From positions 23,836,612-23,900,611 of the forward strand of contig NC_041826.1 of assembly GCF_900964775.1 (NCBI RefSeq): DNA of 64,000 nucleotides, in the 5' to 3' direction. Both the position numbers and the translations under genes were made by a program. Under the pieces are notes generated by a model. The model did no database searches. It saw only the letters and a program-made list of their open reading frames with translations, and had not been told where the DNA came from. The DNA comes from Scleropages formosus. Its lineage: Eukaryota > Chordata > Actinopteri > Osteoglossiformes > Osteoglossidae. Shown here piece after piece: positions 11,756 to 23,466 of the stretch (positions within the stretch are counted from its first letter, which is position 1; each line of letters starts with the position of its first letter).

Positions 11756-13310
11756 TCAGTCCGCATCCCGCACAAGTACAGATGGCAGCTCGTCGAGGGA
11801 GTGGAGCCGATGCCCTGCGGGGACCGTCGGCAGCTCCTGGCCTCTGCTCCGGTCCAGAAGATAGCCTCGAATACCCAGGGAGCGTGCCGTGACATAGTCG
11901 TTGACGTAGCTGTCCCCGACGTGGGCCACGTTCACGGCGGGCACCCCGCACCGCTCCAGCGCTTGTCGGAAGATGCCCGGGTCCGGCTTCGCCACCCCGG
12001 CTTCCTCTGAGGTCACCAGGAACGAGAAATAGGGGCGCAGGCCACAGCGGTGCAAGATGACCTCGAGGCGCTTGTCAAAGTTGGACACGACGCCCTGGTG
12101 GAGGCCCAAGGCGACGCAGCTCTGCAGAGCCCGTTCGGAGTCGGAGAAGACCTGAACACAACAGCGCCTGAGGTTAGATTGACCACAAACCCGACTTGAC
12201 CGGGACTCAAAGCCCTTCTTACCAAATACACAAACAAACGAGTTACACAGACGCTCCGCTATTCCGTCTCCTCATATGCTGCTTTCTATGAGTATCTGCT
12301 TGGAGATTATTAATACCTATTGATTATTAATACCTATTGTTAACTGGTCCGACCGTCAGTTATACAGTGCTACGCATCCAGTCCGGCCGCCAGATTTCAC
12401 TCGAGAGGATTTAGAAATATAACAAGATACTCTGTGCTTTAATTGTCTTATTTTTTTAGTTTAATGTGACATATGGCCTTTGTCTTCATCCCAGGAAGTT
12501 TACCTCATGAAATCAATATTTTAAAAAATAGAAACTTAACAGATTTTAATTTTTGTACTTAGATTTAAAAGTAAAAGGAAAAAGCAGTTTAACATAAAAT
12601 GCAGTGAAATTAAAACACATTCTCACATCTATTCCGAAAGTGGACTTTAAAAAAAGGACTGCAAAAAACAGTGGATGGAGGTACACAATGACTGTGTGAG
12701 TGTGTCTGAGAACGCTTCCCCTCGACACACAACGTTTTAAACTTTTTCCACTGCTTTGCAAAGCATGGATGTTCCTGCTCATTGTTTAACCTTCTTCAAG
12801 GATAATGACATAAGTAAAAAAAAATATAGGTCTGTGGTGGACTGGTGTTCCATCCAGGGTGCAAATCAAAGCCTTGCGCCCAATGTTTTCGGGATGGGCT
12901 CCAGAGCACCGCGACCCTCAGTAACCATGAGTATAAATGCATCTTTGAACTGATGAAAGGTGGCGCTGCAACCTCCTCACCTCCCAGGTCTGTGGTCCAC
13001 TGAATCCCTGGTACAGATTGCGTGCTAACGTGTCCAGAAGGGCCTGGTCCCCCACCCCGCACTGGGAGAAGGTGTCCCGCACCACCCCTGACCACCAGGC
13101 CTTAGCTCCCAGTCCCTGGGCTGTACCGTAGTTGGGGTAGCGGGCAGAGTGCTGGCGATACGCTCTGCCGAAGGCCGTCTGCACCTCGGCAGCAGGGAGC
13201 CTGAGGCCGAGCCGCGCCGCTTCTTCGCAGTACTGCTGCCCTACTGACCTGCGCACCCGCAGCAGGGTGTCCTTCACGTCCCACAGGACGAAGCGCACGG
13301 CCCTCGCCAT
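11756..13310 (-). CDS. hdhd3: HAD-like hydrolase domain-containing protein 3 (hdhd3)
   Basis: HAD-superfamily protein; the substrate of the vertebrate family is not well established. There are two coding exons on the minus strand, 12981-13310 and 11756-12151, joined in phase 0, giving 241 residues (human about 251). The start ATG lies five bases after an acceptor (TTGTTCCAG), so an upstream non-coding exon is likely. HAD motifs are visible: motif I LWDVKDTLL near residue 10, motif II VSNFD near 131, motif III lysine in GVAKPDPG near 165, and motif IV HVGDSYVND near 190. The cap region lies between motifs I and II. As in other HDHD3 proteins, the second Asp of the usual DxD in motif I is replaced (DVK). 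It is divergent from coq4 across a CpG-rich spacer. Confidence 0.93.
12835..12930 (+). repeat. SINE-body fragment in the hdhd3 intron
   Basis: GGACTGGTGTTCCATCCAGG followed by TTGCGCCCAATG and GGGCTCCAGAGCACCGCGAC is a fish SINE body related to the 3' half of family A. The tRNA-like head is absent. Confidence 0.55.
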
Positions 13311-13790
13311 AGTGCCTGGAACAAGGGAGACACGGCGACACACCGCTGTTAAAAGTGGGACGTTGTCAGCGCGACCTGCCAAATTAATGGTGAAGTCGGC
13401 AAGTACATTTAACAAGGCAAAACAAGGTATGGCGGCACTCCGGGGGGGTACAGGCCATCGGTAAAGAGTGACATAAATAAAAATAAAAAAAAACAGGTGG
13501 AGAAACGGCAATGCAGAGGAGTGTACCATACCCATCACAGAGGACACACACTTAAAATATAGGGAACAGATATTTATCTATATTTATGGCTGATCCACTT
13601 ACTGAGCTCACAAGCTATGAGTTTACAGTTTTTTAATAAAAGACTAATTAAGAAATGAACAAACAACCATAGAAGAGCTCACTAAGGCATTATGAACCAG
13701 GGGGATGTTGAATTCTGCTGGATTTAACAGCCCCTGCCCCATATGTACAGTAACACACCCTCATACCTCAAACATCATTAACACAACACA

Positions 13791-13991
13791 CACTGTCTGA
13801 AACCACTTGTCCCATGCAGGGTCACAGGGAGCCGGAGCCTAACCCAGCAACTCAGGGCGTAAGGCCAGAGGGGGAGGGGACACACCCAGGACAGGACACC
13901 AGTCCATTGCAAGGCACCCCAAGCAGGACTCGAACCCCAGACCCGCCAGAGAGCAGGACTTGGCCAAACTCGTGTGCCACTGCGCTCCCTT
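13791..13991 (-). repeat. SINE family A
   Basis: Minus copy with tail CTTGTCCCATGCAGGG and B box region CAGGACTCGAACCCC. ACACAACACA occurs on both sides, a plausible short target-site duplication. It lies upstream of hdhd3. Confidence 0.85.
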
Positions 13992-14078
13992 CACAACACA
14001 TCGTGCTCATTAACTTAAGCATAAGGTCAATAACACACACACTTACTCACTCTGCAGAAAAGCAAGATCATGGGACTA

Positions 14079-14283
14079 CACACACACACACACACACACT
14101 TTCAGAACCGCTTGTCCCATACAGGGTCGCAGGGAACCAGAGCCTAACCCAGCAACACAGGGCGTAAGGGACACACCCAGGACAGGACACTAGTCCCTCA
14201 CAAGGCACCCCAAGCAGGACTCAAACCCCAGACCCACTGGAGAGCAGGACTGTGGTCCAACCTACTGCGCCACCGCACCCCCT
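14079..14283 (-). repeat. SINE family A with (TG)n tail and exact target-site duplication
   Basis: Minus copy with a (CA)n tail at 14079-14099. GATCATGGGACTA occurs at 14066-14078 and again at 14286-14298, bracketing both the SINE and the (CA)n run. Confidence 0.92.
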
Positions 14284-14639
14284 ATGATCATGGGACTATA
14301 TTCAGATCAATCCCTGCCCACTTTAACATTTAATGTAAATTTGCCAGATAGAATCTATAGCATTTAAATGTGTATTTACTGGTTCATGAGGATATAAAAC
14401 GGACTAATTTCTCCAAAGCCTTAACTTAAGCCTTGTTGTTGAATGCGGCCTTTTTTCGTACGGATTTGATTTCCATGTAGTCTAGACTAGGGTTGTGGAC
14501 GTAGAACGTGTCGATATAATAAATTACCGCGTTCTGGGTCACAGACACTAATACCAGGGTAAACTGGTAGTATATAATAATTAATAACCCTGAAAGAACC
14601 ACGTTTTAATTCGAAATAACACCGCAACCTAGTAAGTGC

Positions 14640-15000
14640 ACCTTAGCTCGCACCACAGGAAGCGCTCCCTCGTGCCGTCAGCAAACTGCACCGCTTTGAC
14701 CCCCCGGGAGGTTCGCGACGGAAACGGCTCCGCGAGACAGCGCTCCGACTGCACAGTCCAGCACTGTACCTATTCACCTTGGGCACGCGGACCACCTCGT
14801 TCTCGCGGAGCCCCATCTCCGTGCCGCGAGGGCTGCTCGAACCCTACTGGCCCACTGCTGCAGGGGCGGGCTCATGGGGCGGAGCTACAGTGCGAGGCCG
14901 CTAGCGATTGGTTACGTCCGACGAACGTCATTTCCAACGTACATCTGCCCACCCTGCCATTACGCCTTCAATACTGTACATCAATGAAGACAGTCTGCTT
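14640..15000. promoter_or_regulatory. CpG-rich spacer upstream of hdhd3 and coq4
   Basis: CpG-dense block between the divergent hdhd3 (-) and coq4 (+) genes, flanked by AT-rich sequence. It is a natural candidate for the hdhd3 promoter. Whether it also drives coq4, about 0.9 kb to the right, is not clear. Confidence 0.4.
14778..14830 (-). other. Possible short 5' exon or upstream ORF
   Basis: On the minus strand an ATG at 14816 opens a 13-codon frame, MGLRENEVVRVPK, ending at a good donor (AAG then GTGAAT). Spliced to the hdhd3 acceptor at about 13315 it would be out of frame with HDHD3, so it would act as an upstream ORF. It could also be the first coding exon of something else. The VVRVPK string recalls the N-terminus of TFIIF alpha, but I see no further exon of that gene. 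Confidence 0.25.
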
Positions 15001-15009
15001 AGGAATACG

Positions 15010-15840
15010 GTTAAAGAGGTGTCAGTTAAGGTGATCCGCAAAATTTATCCAGCAAGTCATTATTTTTAGAAATTCAAAAAAGACTTAAATCATTCATTAT
15101 CTGAAACCACTGTCACTGCAGTGGGAAACCGGGCTGCCTGAGTTCTTACGATTGGTGCACTGCAAGGCCAACGAATCATTTCTTAATCAGTCTACGTATT
15201 TTAAGCCAATTTTCAAAATAAAAGTCACCTCTTAAAAAATAACATTTTATAACATAAAATTGCCGACAACCGCTTCATGTAGTGTCGGGGTGAGCCTATC
15301 GTAAAATGGCTATTGTGACATACAACGTTCTAGTTTTAAAATACTGTGCGTCACGAACATAGAAATTGCTCAAAGGATGGGAATGACTCAGCTGCTGACT
15401 GAATATTATATATGATAAAATATACGTTTAAATTTCTTATTTATTTAACAGTAACTTCGTACATTTCACCAAGACATGGAGAAATTTTTTGCTGCCTTCA
15501 GCAAGTGTACAGAAGGTATACTGCATTTACTTACAGCTCTAACTTAGGTTCCATATTTAAATTCGCATTTCATCAGCGGTAATCGCTTAACACAATGGGC
15601 ATCGGGGAACCTGGTTCGACAGCAGAGCTTTACATAGCTCGATGGACTCCATCGCAAAATGCGCGTTTTTACCGAATATTACGGTAATAATATTAACCAA
15701 TAGGCATCCAGGAAAGTAGTTCCTCGGTATGTGTTTTCGTAAGTTTGACCCATGCGGGCCTCCGTAGAAAAAGAGTAGCTTGATTCGTTCAGTCGGAGTA
15801 ACCTCTAATGCTTAATAATATAAAAAGAGTATCTTCGGAA
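15010..15840. other. Spacer upstream of coq4, no gene seen
   Basis: AT-rich, non-repetitive sequence without a recognisable exon. Confidence 0.4.
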
Positions 15841-15897
15841 CTGTAGGATTTATGTTTAACGGAGTTCATTTTCGGTGGTGTAACACATCGTGGCACA

Positions 15898-18800
15898 ATG
15901 TCAGTGGTCTTCCTGCCTCGTGTCCTTCGGATTTCGGCTCGCGCACTTGGGACGGGTGCGAGCAGCCGCCCTGTGGGGTTCCGCGCGCATGCGCCGTTTC
16001 CACTTTCCCAGTTTCTTATTGCGGTCGTAGGGCGAGCAGTTCACGCGGGCTCTTTGTGTGTGTGAGAGATTCTCTTTAAGTTCTGTATTTGTCCTTAAGT
16101 CTGCATTTGTGTGACATCTTGTCATCCTGGCCCTGACCCTAGTCACCAGTGCATGAGGCCTCAGTCAGAAAATTGACTTATAGGTTGCTGTGTGAGATTT
16201 TTGTTGTTAACTTAATATTCCAATTTGCTGTCCACATCTGTCTGTTTACTGGTCATATTTACACGTCATGTGACCTGCTGTGGTGTGCCGGTCACTCCTC
16301 CTGTTGAACCCGGACCCTGCGTGTCTCCAGCAGGGTGGGCCGGACACCGCGGCTGCTCCGGCTGGACGTCTGATGGCGGTCCTGGACACCTGTATGGAGG
16401 CCACATCCCCACTAATCCTGTCCAGAAGGCCCTGCTGGCCGTGGGGTCGGGAATGGCGGCCCTGCAGAACCCATACAGACACGGTGAGAATGTCCACACG
16501 GCAGCTACTTGATTGAAGGAAATCGGAGCAACTTGGTTATTAAGATTATAATTAATTTCAGTTTGGAGAGTTTCCATCAAAAAAGATATGTGGTGTGTAA
16601 TACATTTGGAGAACTTCCTGAAAGACCTTAAACAGGTAATGAATTAGTAGCCTCTTCTCTTCTTGTCCTTACAGACATGGTGGCAGTGCTGGGGGAGACC
16701 ACTGGGCACCTGGCATTGCTGAGACTGAGAGACAGGATGAAGAGTAGCCCAGAGGGACACAGCATACTCAAGTAAGCTGTGCATCTCCCTTGTGCTTAAT
16801 ACACCAGTTACCACACCGACCCGTTCTTCGCATCACTATTCTGTGCCTCATTGTTTCATGTGCTGCATGCAGTGCATCTCAACATTGTCACATTTTAGTT
16901 AAAAAAAAAAAAACTGTTTTGGCTTCTTTCTCTGCCTTGCAATTATGTACATGTTTATGGAGAAACCAGAGGGTAAATCAGACACACAAAAATAACGTTC
17001 TGGTTGACAAGAGTCACATCCGGCTACAGTTCACATAGAATAAGACATGCTGAACACCTGTGAGTGAGTATATGTGGAAAAACTCGCATCATATTTGAAG
17101 TGCCTTGCAAAAGCATGAAGAACGTTAACCTGTTCTTTCATTTTACTGAATCACAAATAGTACTTTGAAATTTTGTCTCTGTGACGTGCGGGAGAATATT
17201 TTGGGTCCACATGAGACCAAGGCAGCGCTTTTAACGCCATCCCTACAGTGAAGTGTGGTGGTGGCAGTATCATACTGTGGGGAAGCTTTTCATCAGCTGA
17301 GACAGGAGGAATGGATGGAGTGAAATACCAGGAAATACTGCAAGGGAACCTTCAGTGTGCTAAAAACTGAAGCTTCAAAGAAAGTTCCGTTGTCAGCAGC
17401 ACGGTGGCCTCAAGCACAAGGCCAAAGCCGCACTGGAGCGGCTCGAGGACAAAAAGCTGAATGTCCTACAGCGGCCCAGTCCAAGTCCTGTTGTCAGTCC
17501 CCCCTGAGAATATGTGGCACTGTCTATAAACTGTGGTCCACAAACATCATCCATCCAACATGAACAACCTGGAGGAAATCTTCCTAAAAGAATGGGCCCA
17601 AATTACTTCTGCACAGAGCAAAAAACTGGTACGTAGGTACTCAAAAGAGTTCAAGGTCTAACTGCAGAAACAGATGACACTTCAGATTTTTCTTAAATAT
17701 TTTCTGGCGTTATAGATATATATTTTTTTATAAAATGACACGCAACAAAACTTCAAAGTACTATTTGTGGTTCAGTAAAATAAGGAATGGGTCAAGCATC
17801 TCAATACTTTTTGAATGACTGCATAAAACCTTAAATGATAAGACTAAATGAGACCGCGCTGTTTGTTTTGTAGGGAACGTCCACGCATTCGCCTCTCTAC
17901 CCTTGATCTGACTGAGATGTCTTCGCTGCCAGATGGATCACTAGGGAGGGAGTACCTTCGCTTTCTCAAAGAGAACGTGAGATTCTGACTCCTGGAGAGA
18001 ATGCTGTCTTTTTATGGTTGGAAAATCCTCTTTCCAAGCAAATGACTTACGTGAGAGAACATGCCTCAAAAGCATGCTTAAGCATGAAAAACTGAGTAGT
18101 AATAATTTTTTAACAATAGATAATTTTGTACTGTAGCGCGTTACGCCAGACTCGCGGGCGGATGTCAAGTTTGTGGACGACGAGGAACTCGCTTACGTCA
18201 TGCAGCGTTACCGGGAGGTGCACGATCTGCTGCACACGCTGCTGGGCATGCCTACCAACATGCTGGGTGAGTGTACGCACAGAGCACCTCCACACGGTGC
18301 ACTGTGTTAGTATTCAACTGATACAGTGCTGCTGCTTTGTGTGTGTGTTTGTGAGAGAGAGAGAGAGTTTTTTTTTTTTTTTTTTCTCTCTCCCTCTCTT
18401 CCATTTTTTCCCACAGGGACTAAGTGTGAGCTTTCCTCTCACTAACAATCCAAACCATTGGTCTAAACTTAGGTGAAGTGGCAGTGAAATGGTTCGAAGC
18501 TGCTCAGACCGGCCTGCCTATGTGCATTCTGGGAGCTGCTTTTGGACCCCTCCGCCTGTCTGCCAGGTATGTGTATGGTTTGTTACATTACAAATAATGT
18601 TTCACTGTATACTGTACCAGCTGTACATGGTTGAAATGACAATAAAGCCTCTCTTATTTTGTAAAAATAGCTTCTCTAACATTTTGAGTACATTAATACT
18701 GGAGTCAAGTATTCTTGTTGATCTTACTGAAGTTGCACGTTGCATTCTGGGAGACGGGTTCTTGTTAGATGGTTGAAATTTAGATTTTGCTGTAGCATAG

Positions 18801-19169
18801 CTACCTGGCTTTATAAACATAATAAATGGATCGTTTATGTTCATAATGCAAATTCATGTCTCAGTAGATAATATAGGTACTTCCTAAACCAGTTTATGAT
18901 TAGTCTTAATCACCGTTTCCATTGTAATGGACTCCTGTACCACACTGTTGACGAGTGCAGCGTGTGACCGCTGGCGTGCTCTTTCCAGGCGTCTACAGCT
19001 GCTGACAGCCTCGCTGGGCCCGTGGGCGCTGCGCAACGGGCGACGTTCCAACTGCGTGCTGAGCATCTACTACGAGCACCGCTGGGGTCAGAGCTTGACC
19101 TCTCTAAGAGAGGAGCTGTGTATTGAGCCGCCACCACTTTCACTGAGCACACTCAGGAAGACCACCTAG
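15898..19169 (+). CDS. coq4: Ubiquinone biosynthesis protein COQ4, mitochondrial
   Basis: COQ4 acts on the matrix side of the mitochondrial inner membrane in coenzyme Q assembly and is part of the COQ synthome. Seven coding exons: 15898 to about 15955, 16331 or 16334-16483, 16675-16771, 17874-17976, 18137-18266, 18473-18566 and 18989-19169. Exons 2 to 7 have matching phases. The N-terminus ([17 protein letters not shown]) is basic and free of acidic residues, as expected of a mitochondrial presequence. The exon 1 donor is my least certain boundary; GACGG then GTGCGA gives the right phase. Clear family blocks are [49 protein letters not shown] and the metal-ligand motif HDLLHx11E in exon 5. 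Intron 3 holds a Tc1-like remnant. The gene is tail-to-tail with trub2. Confidence 0.94.
17098..17828 (+). mobile_element. Internally deleted Tc1/mariner-like DNA transposon
   Basis: About 730 bp in coq4 intron 3. Long imperfect inverted repeats lie at the ends: TTTTACTGAATCACAAATAG near 17143 matches the reverse complement of a block near 17762-17783 almost perfectly. The interior keeps a Tc1-type transposase 3' region, including a GTGGTGGTGGCAGTATCAT block and a CTACAGCGGCCCAGTCCAAG block, without an intact reading frame. Most of the transposase 5' region is gone. It looks old and immobile. Confidence 0.8.
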
Positions 19170-20396
19170 CAGTCACGCCAAAGGGGTGGGGGGGGCTTGA
19201 CCATTTGCTTTCGGCTGTGCGGACAGTGTGCTCAGTTACACTGCGACACTCTGGCTTCAGTTCTGTGAGAGAACGTGAGGGAGGTGCCAGAAGACCAGCG
19301 TCTGGACACATGTTCCTGAAGTTCCCTTTGTGGTCTCAAAGTTGTGTGTGGTCTGAGCTGTGAAGAGTACAAGGTGACTTTAGAGTCCAGTGGGAGGACT
19401 TTTACATATATTGTGTGATCATGCAAATTGTGATTGACACTGCAGTAGCCGTCATACGGTACAGCCTCACATTTGTGTGTGTGTGTGTCCCCACAGAACG
19501 CTGGTTGAGCCACACTGGTGTGGCATCTGCTGGATAATCAATCATTTCATGTCAAGGGTCCATCTTTTAGTACCACACCTGGCAAGAACTGTCTGAGTCT
19601 TGAATGTGGAAGACTTTTTTTTTAACCTTAGTTTTTTCAGTTGCTTAAACATTTAAAATTGATCAAATGTGAAACAAGATTTGATTAAAACACTGTCTCT
19701 TACTGTTAAAAGTGCAAACTGTTCTGTGCCTTTCATCATTTGCATTGATGCCAAAGGTTTTTAGTGAGATGCATGTTTCGTAAATCTTTCGGAATTTTGT
19801 GTGGACCTTCACCGTTACTGTCCCCACACAGCTACATTTAAGGCAAGAGGTAGTGTAGTGGTTAAGGTCCTTAGTTCAAATCCCACTCCTACTGCAGTAT
19901 CCTTGAGCAAAATGCTTTGAATTGCTCCAGTAACGTACAGCCGAAATCACTGAAGAGAAAAAATGTCAATGTATCAACCATGGTGACTTACCTCAAAGGT
20001 ATTGGTTAAATCAAGGCTAATTTGCTGATTTCTGTTGTATAAATAAATGAAAATTTTATTTTGCCTACGCTGCTTGCACTCAGTCATCAGTTTTCTAATT
20101 GCAGTGCAATTAGGATAATGTATCCATTTATCCAAATGCATAAAAAAAGTTTCCAGGGACATACATCACTGTAATTTTGTTACTGTAACATTAGGTTCCT
20201 GACACTGTCAACCATAGAAATATATTTTTATGTTTTAATGGGGAAAAAAAAACCATGTTAAAAAATCTGGGATTTTTCTTGACATTAAGAGGTAAAGTTA
20301 TATGTTTATGAACAGAGGTAGCCAAAAAAAAAATCCACTGGACCAAAAGTTCTCTTCCAGTCTGACAATGAATGTGACACTGAGTTTTACTAACTT
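19170..20396. other. Convergent coq4/trub2 3' region
   Basis: Tail-to-tail space of 1.2 kb. AATAAA at 20042-20047 (plus) and TTTATT at 20055-20060 (AATAAA on minus) lie 8 bases apart. If both are used, the two transcripts would overlap or end back to back. A family B SINE lies inside. Confidence 0.45.
19843..19975 (+). repeat. SINE family B, partial
   Basis: It begins GTAGTGTAGTGGTTAAGGTC, has the B-box-like AGTTCAAATCCC, then CTTTGAATTGCTCCAGTAAC. The 3' tail is degenerate. Confidence 0.7.
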
Positions 20397-23300
20397 CTAC
20401 CCCATAGTCAAGGGTTTATGGGGCTCTGGCTGAACCGTGTTCACTTCTCCACCTGTCCAAGTGGCCCACGAGCAGTGGACAGCCTGCGTGATGTCGGGAA
20501 GGGTCCAGTGCTGGCGTGTGAGGGCGTGCTGCAGCTTGAAGGGGCCGTCGCGCTCGCGCCGCACCCCCGTGCACACAGCCGAGCTGCGCAGCTCCAAGCC
20601 TATCTCATGCACCAGCCTGCGCAGGTACTTCTGGGTTTCGTTCACACAGTGAACCTCTGTTGTAGAAAAGAGGAAAGGGGCTGTGTCAGCGCTCTCTGCA
20701 TCTGTCCACTCCTTGGCTCATTTACACATTTCTATTTTGGTGGATCTGGGCCAATGAACTGGTGTTCACGATCAGCCACACGCACGTCTTACCCAACGTG
20801 AAGTGGGGTGGTGCGAATTTCAGGCACCTCAGGCCAGTTATGATCGGGGGGGACTTGCTCTGAGGACGCAACGAGCCCTTGGCTGCCAGCTCGTATGCCT
20901 CTTGGGAGCGCATATCCACGTTGGAGTACCTGCAGACAGGCATCTTGTTCAAAGATAAAACACCAAAGAGGACATAAGCAGGTGGTTTGGCGCAGTATTC
21001 AAAATAACGAAAAAAAAATTAGAGCATTTAATGTATCACTATACACCATAATCCTGGAGAAATTCACAACCAAGCAAATGTCACATCCAGTTGTGTTACA
21101 CATAAAATCCAAGAGATCAGCTTTGATGTGCTGTTGTCACACTGAGACATGGAATAACAACCAGGTGTGTCGCCCTGCTGCAGCGCTGTGTACAGTGTAG
21201 AAACAAGGCATGCACTGAGGGGAAGGCAATTGCAAGGTCCACTTACGTGAGAAGGGCTTTCTGATTGACGCCCTGGATCATGGCGAGGACGCTCTCCAAC
21301 TTGTCCTTGGTAACATGACCTGAGGAGCACACAGAAACAGAAAAATTTAACACAGAAAGTTAGTCTGATCACAAACATTGACTAAAGCAAAACTCGTAAT
21401 AACCATCAAATAGCTGTGTACCCCATTACTTTAGTTATGCAGCAGAACGATTATCGATGAACCAACCAGACATCTGTTTAATCAGCAAATTGTTTCAACT
21501 GTTCATTCATAGACTGTACCGTAAGTGGTTCTCTCTATGACACGGCCGTGACAGGAGAAATCGTCTGTGGCTCTGCCAAACTCCCCCTCGAGTGTGTAAT
21601 CCTGGGGCAACCATAATGACACACTCAGTGACACATCACACACGTATGTCGCTCCCTGAACTCATTTCTGAAGACATAAACATTTTATAGTCTATTTTAC
21701 AAGTCCACATGCTTCACTCATCAATTTTGTAAAATGTCAGCACAAACGCCACCTGCGTTTCTCCACAAAGTCGACGGATCTCCGCAGTGTTTACAGTTCT
21801 TATCCAGTGTTTTGTAAGCACTGGTCGTCCGTCACTACAAAAGTTTCACATTTTATGGTGTGAATAGCCAAACAGCACTGAAATATATTTTACAGTTTAC
21901 TTCTTAATTTATCATAACTATCCAATATTTTTAGAGTGGCAATATCTGTATTATTATGCTTTTTATAGTATTGAGGGAGCAAATCATTTTGGAGTTACAA
22001 ACAAATCAAGTTATAAACAGTCTTCAGGTCCCAGTTGTGTTCATAAGCCGAGGAGTCAGAGGTTTTAAACACCTCACACACACAAACAGATACGTAATAC
22101 ATCATGACCATTTTTCCAATTACATTCTACACACACAGTAATACCTACTCTAGTATTATGGGAATTGTACATCTCTGTCAGCCTCACGTTCCCCTGTCCA
22201 ACACCTAAAACTGGGACACAAAGCTCATAGTTAGATTAAAAAAAAAAAAAAAAAGGGAAAAAAAATCTACCAAAACTTAAATTGCCTGGAATTCCTGGCA
22301 ATTTCTTTTACTCAAACACTGTTAGTAGTACTATGTAATTTCTATTTTAGTGCTTCATTTGAATTTATATTCAGTCATTTAAATTTATTTGCAGTGAAAT
22401 TTGTTTTTAGAGAAAACTGGTACCGCAAGCAAAAATGTAACTGGTAAACTTGTGATCAATAAATGTTTGTGTCGAGTTCCTGCCTATTAAAGGATATTTT
22501 ATATTGAGATATTTACATATTTTTGTCCTTCCAAAATTGGATACGTTTAAAATTTGATGAGACAGGTGAAATGTACCTGTCCTGTGGAGTACCTGTCCAA
22601 ACGCAAAAGTTCACGTCGAGTCCTAGACAGATGTTAGTTCCTCTTTGCTTTGTCCGATAAATACATATTCACGTGTGCTGACCTTTCACCGATGGACACT
22701 TACCAAGGATGCCTGAGGAAAATACGTCCAGCCGGTGTCCCACGCCGACACGCAGCTTCTGAAACTGTGGTCCTGCAACTAGTTTCAGTTTCCAAGTCAG
22801 AGACAGATAATTGTCACAGCCGACACTTATTAGTCACGTTTACCCTGCGAGACTCATTTACTACACACCTTTCTCTAGGGTACTACAGTAGAGAGGGTGG
22901 GCGGTTTTGTTAGGTTTACGTAGCAGTTCGTGCCCCATCCGCCAAGATTTATGATCTCCAGTTTAACGTCAATCTGCAGTTTTTGTTTTCCTCTCCTTAA
23001 CCGGCGACTGGCCTCCACATCATCACTTAGTCACCGCAGAGAACAAACTGAATTTCTGCATTTATCGACAAGTCTGTTCTTTTTAAAATAATAGAAATGT
23101 GTTATTTGTGCGGTCCGCTGTCGTTTGTTTTCGGTCCGTCATGCGTTTTACCCGTCACCTGTTTAAGTGTTTAGTGTGTCTCGAGGACAGAGCGCTATAT
23201 AAGAAAAAAGTTTGTCGAACAGTAGTTCTACAGCGGATGGACATCAAGTAATAGAAATGAGTGAACAAGCGCGCGCGCGCACGCACGCACAGACAAGGTG

Positions 23301-23434
23301 TACACTCACCAAGAGGATGGTCTGCCAGCACAGGGAGGACAGAAGCCTCCAGTGTAACTCGGTTGTCTCTGCAGGGCTCTGGGAGAAACTTCACCTGGGA
23401 ACGGGGAGCTGGACGAGGAGCTCCGTTCAGTCCT

Positions 23435-23466
<32 letters not shown>

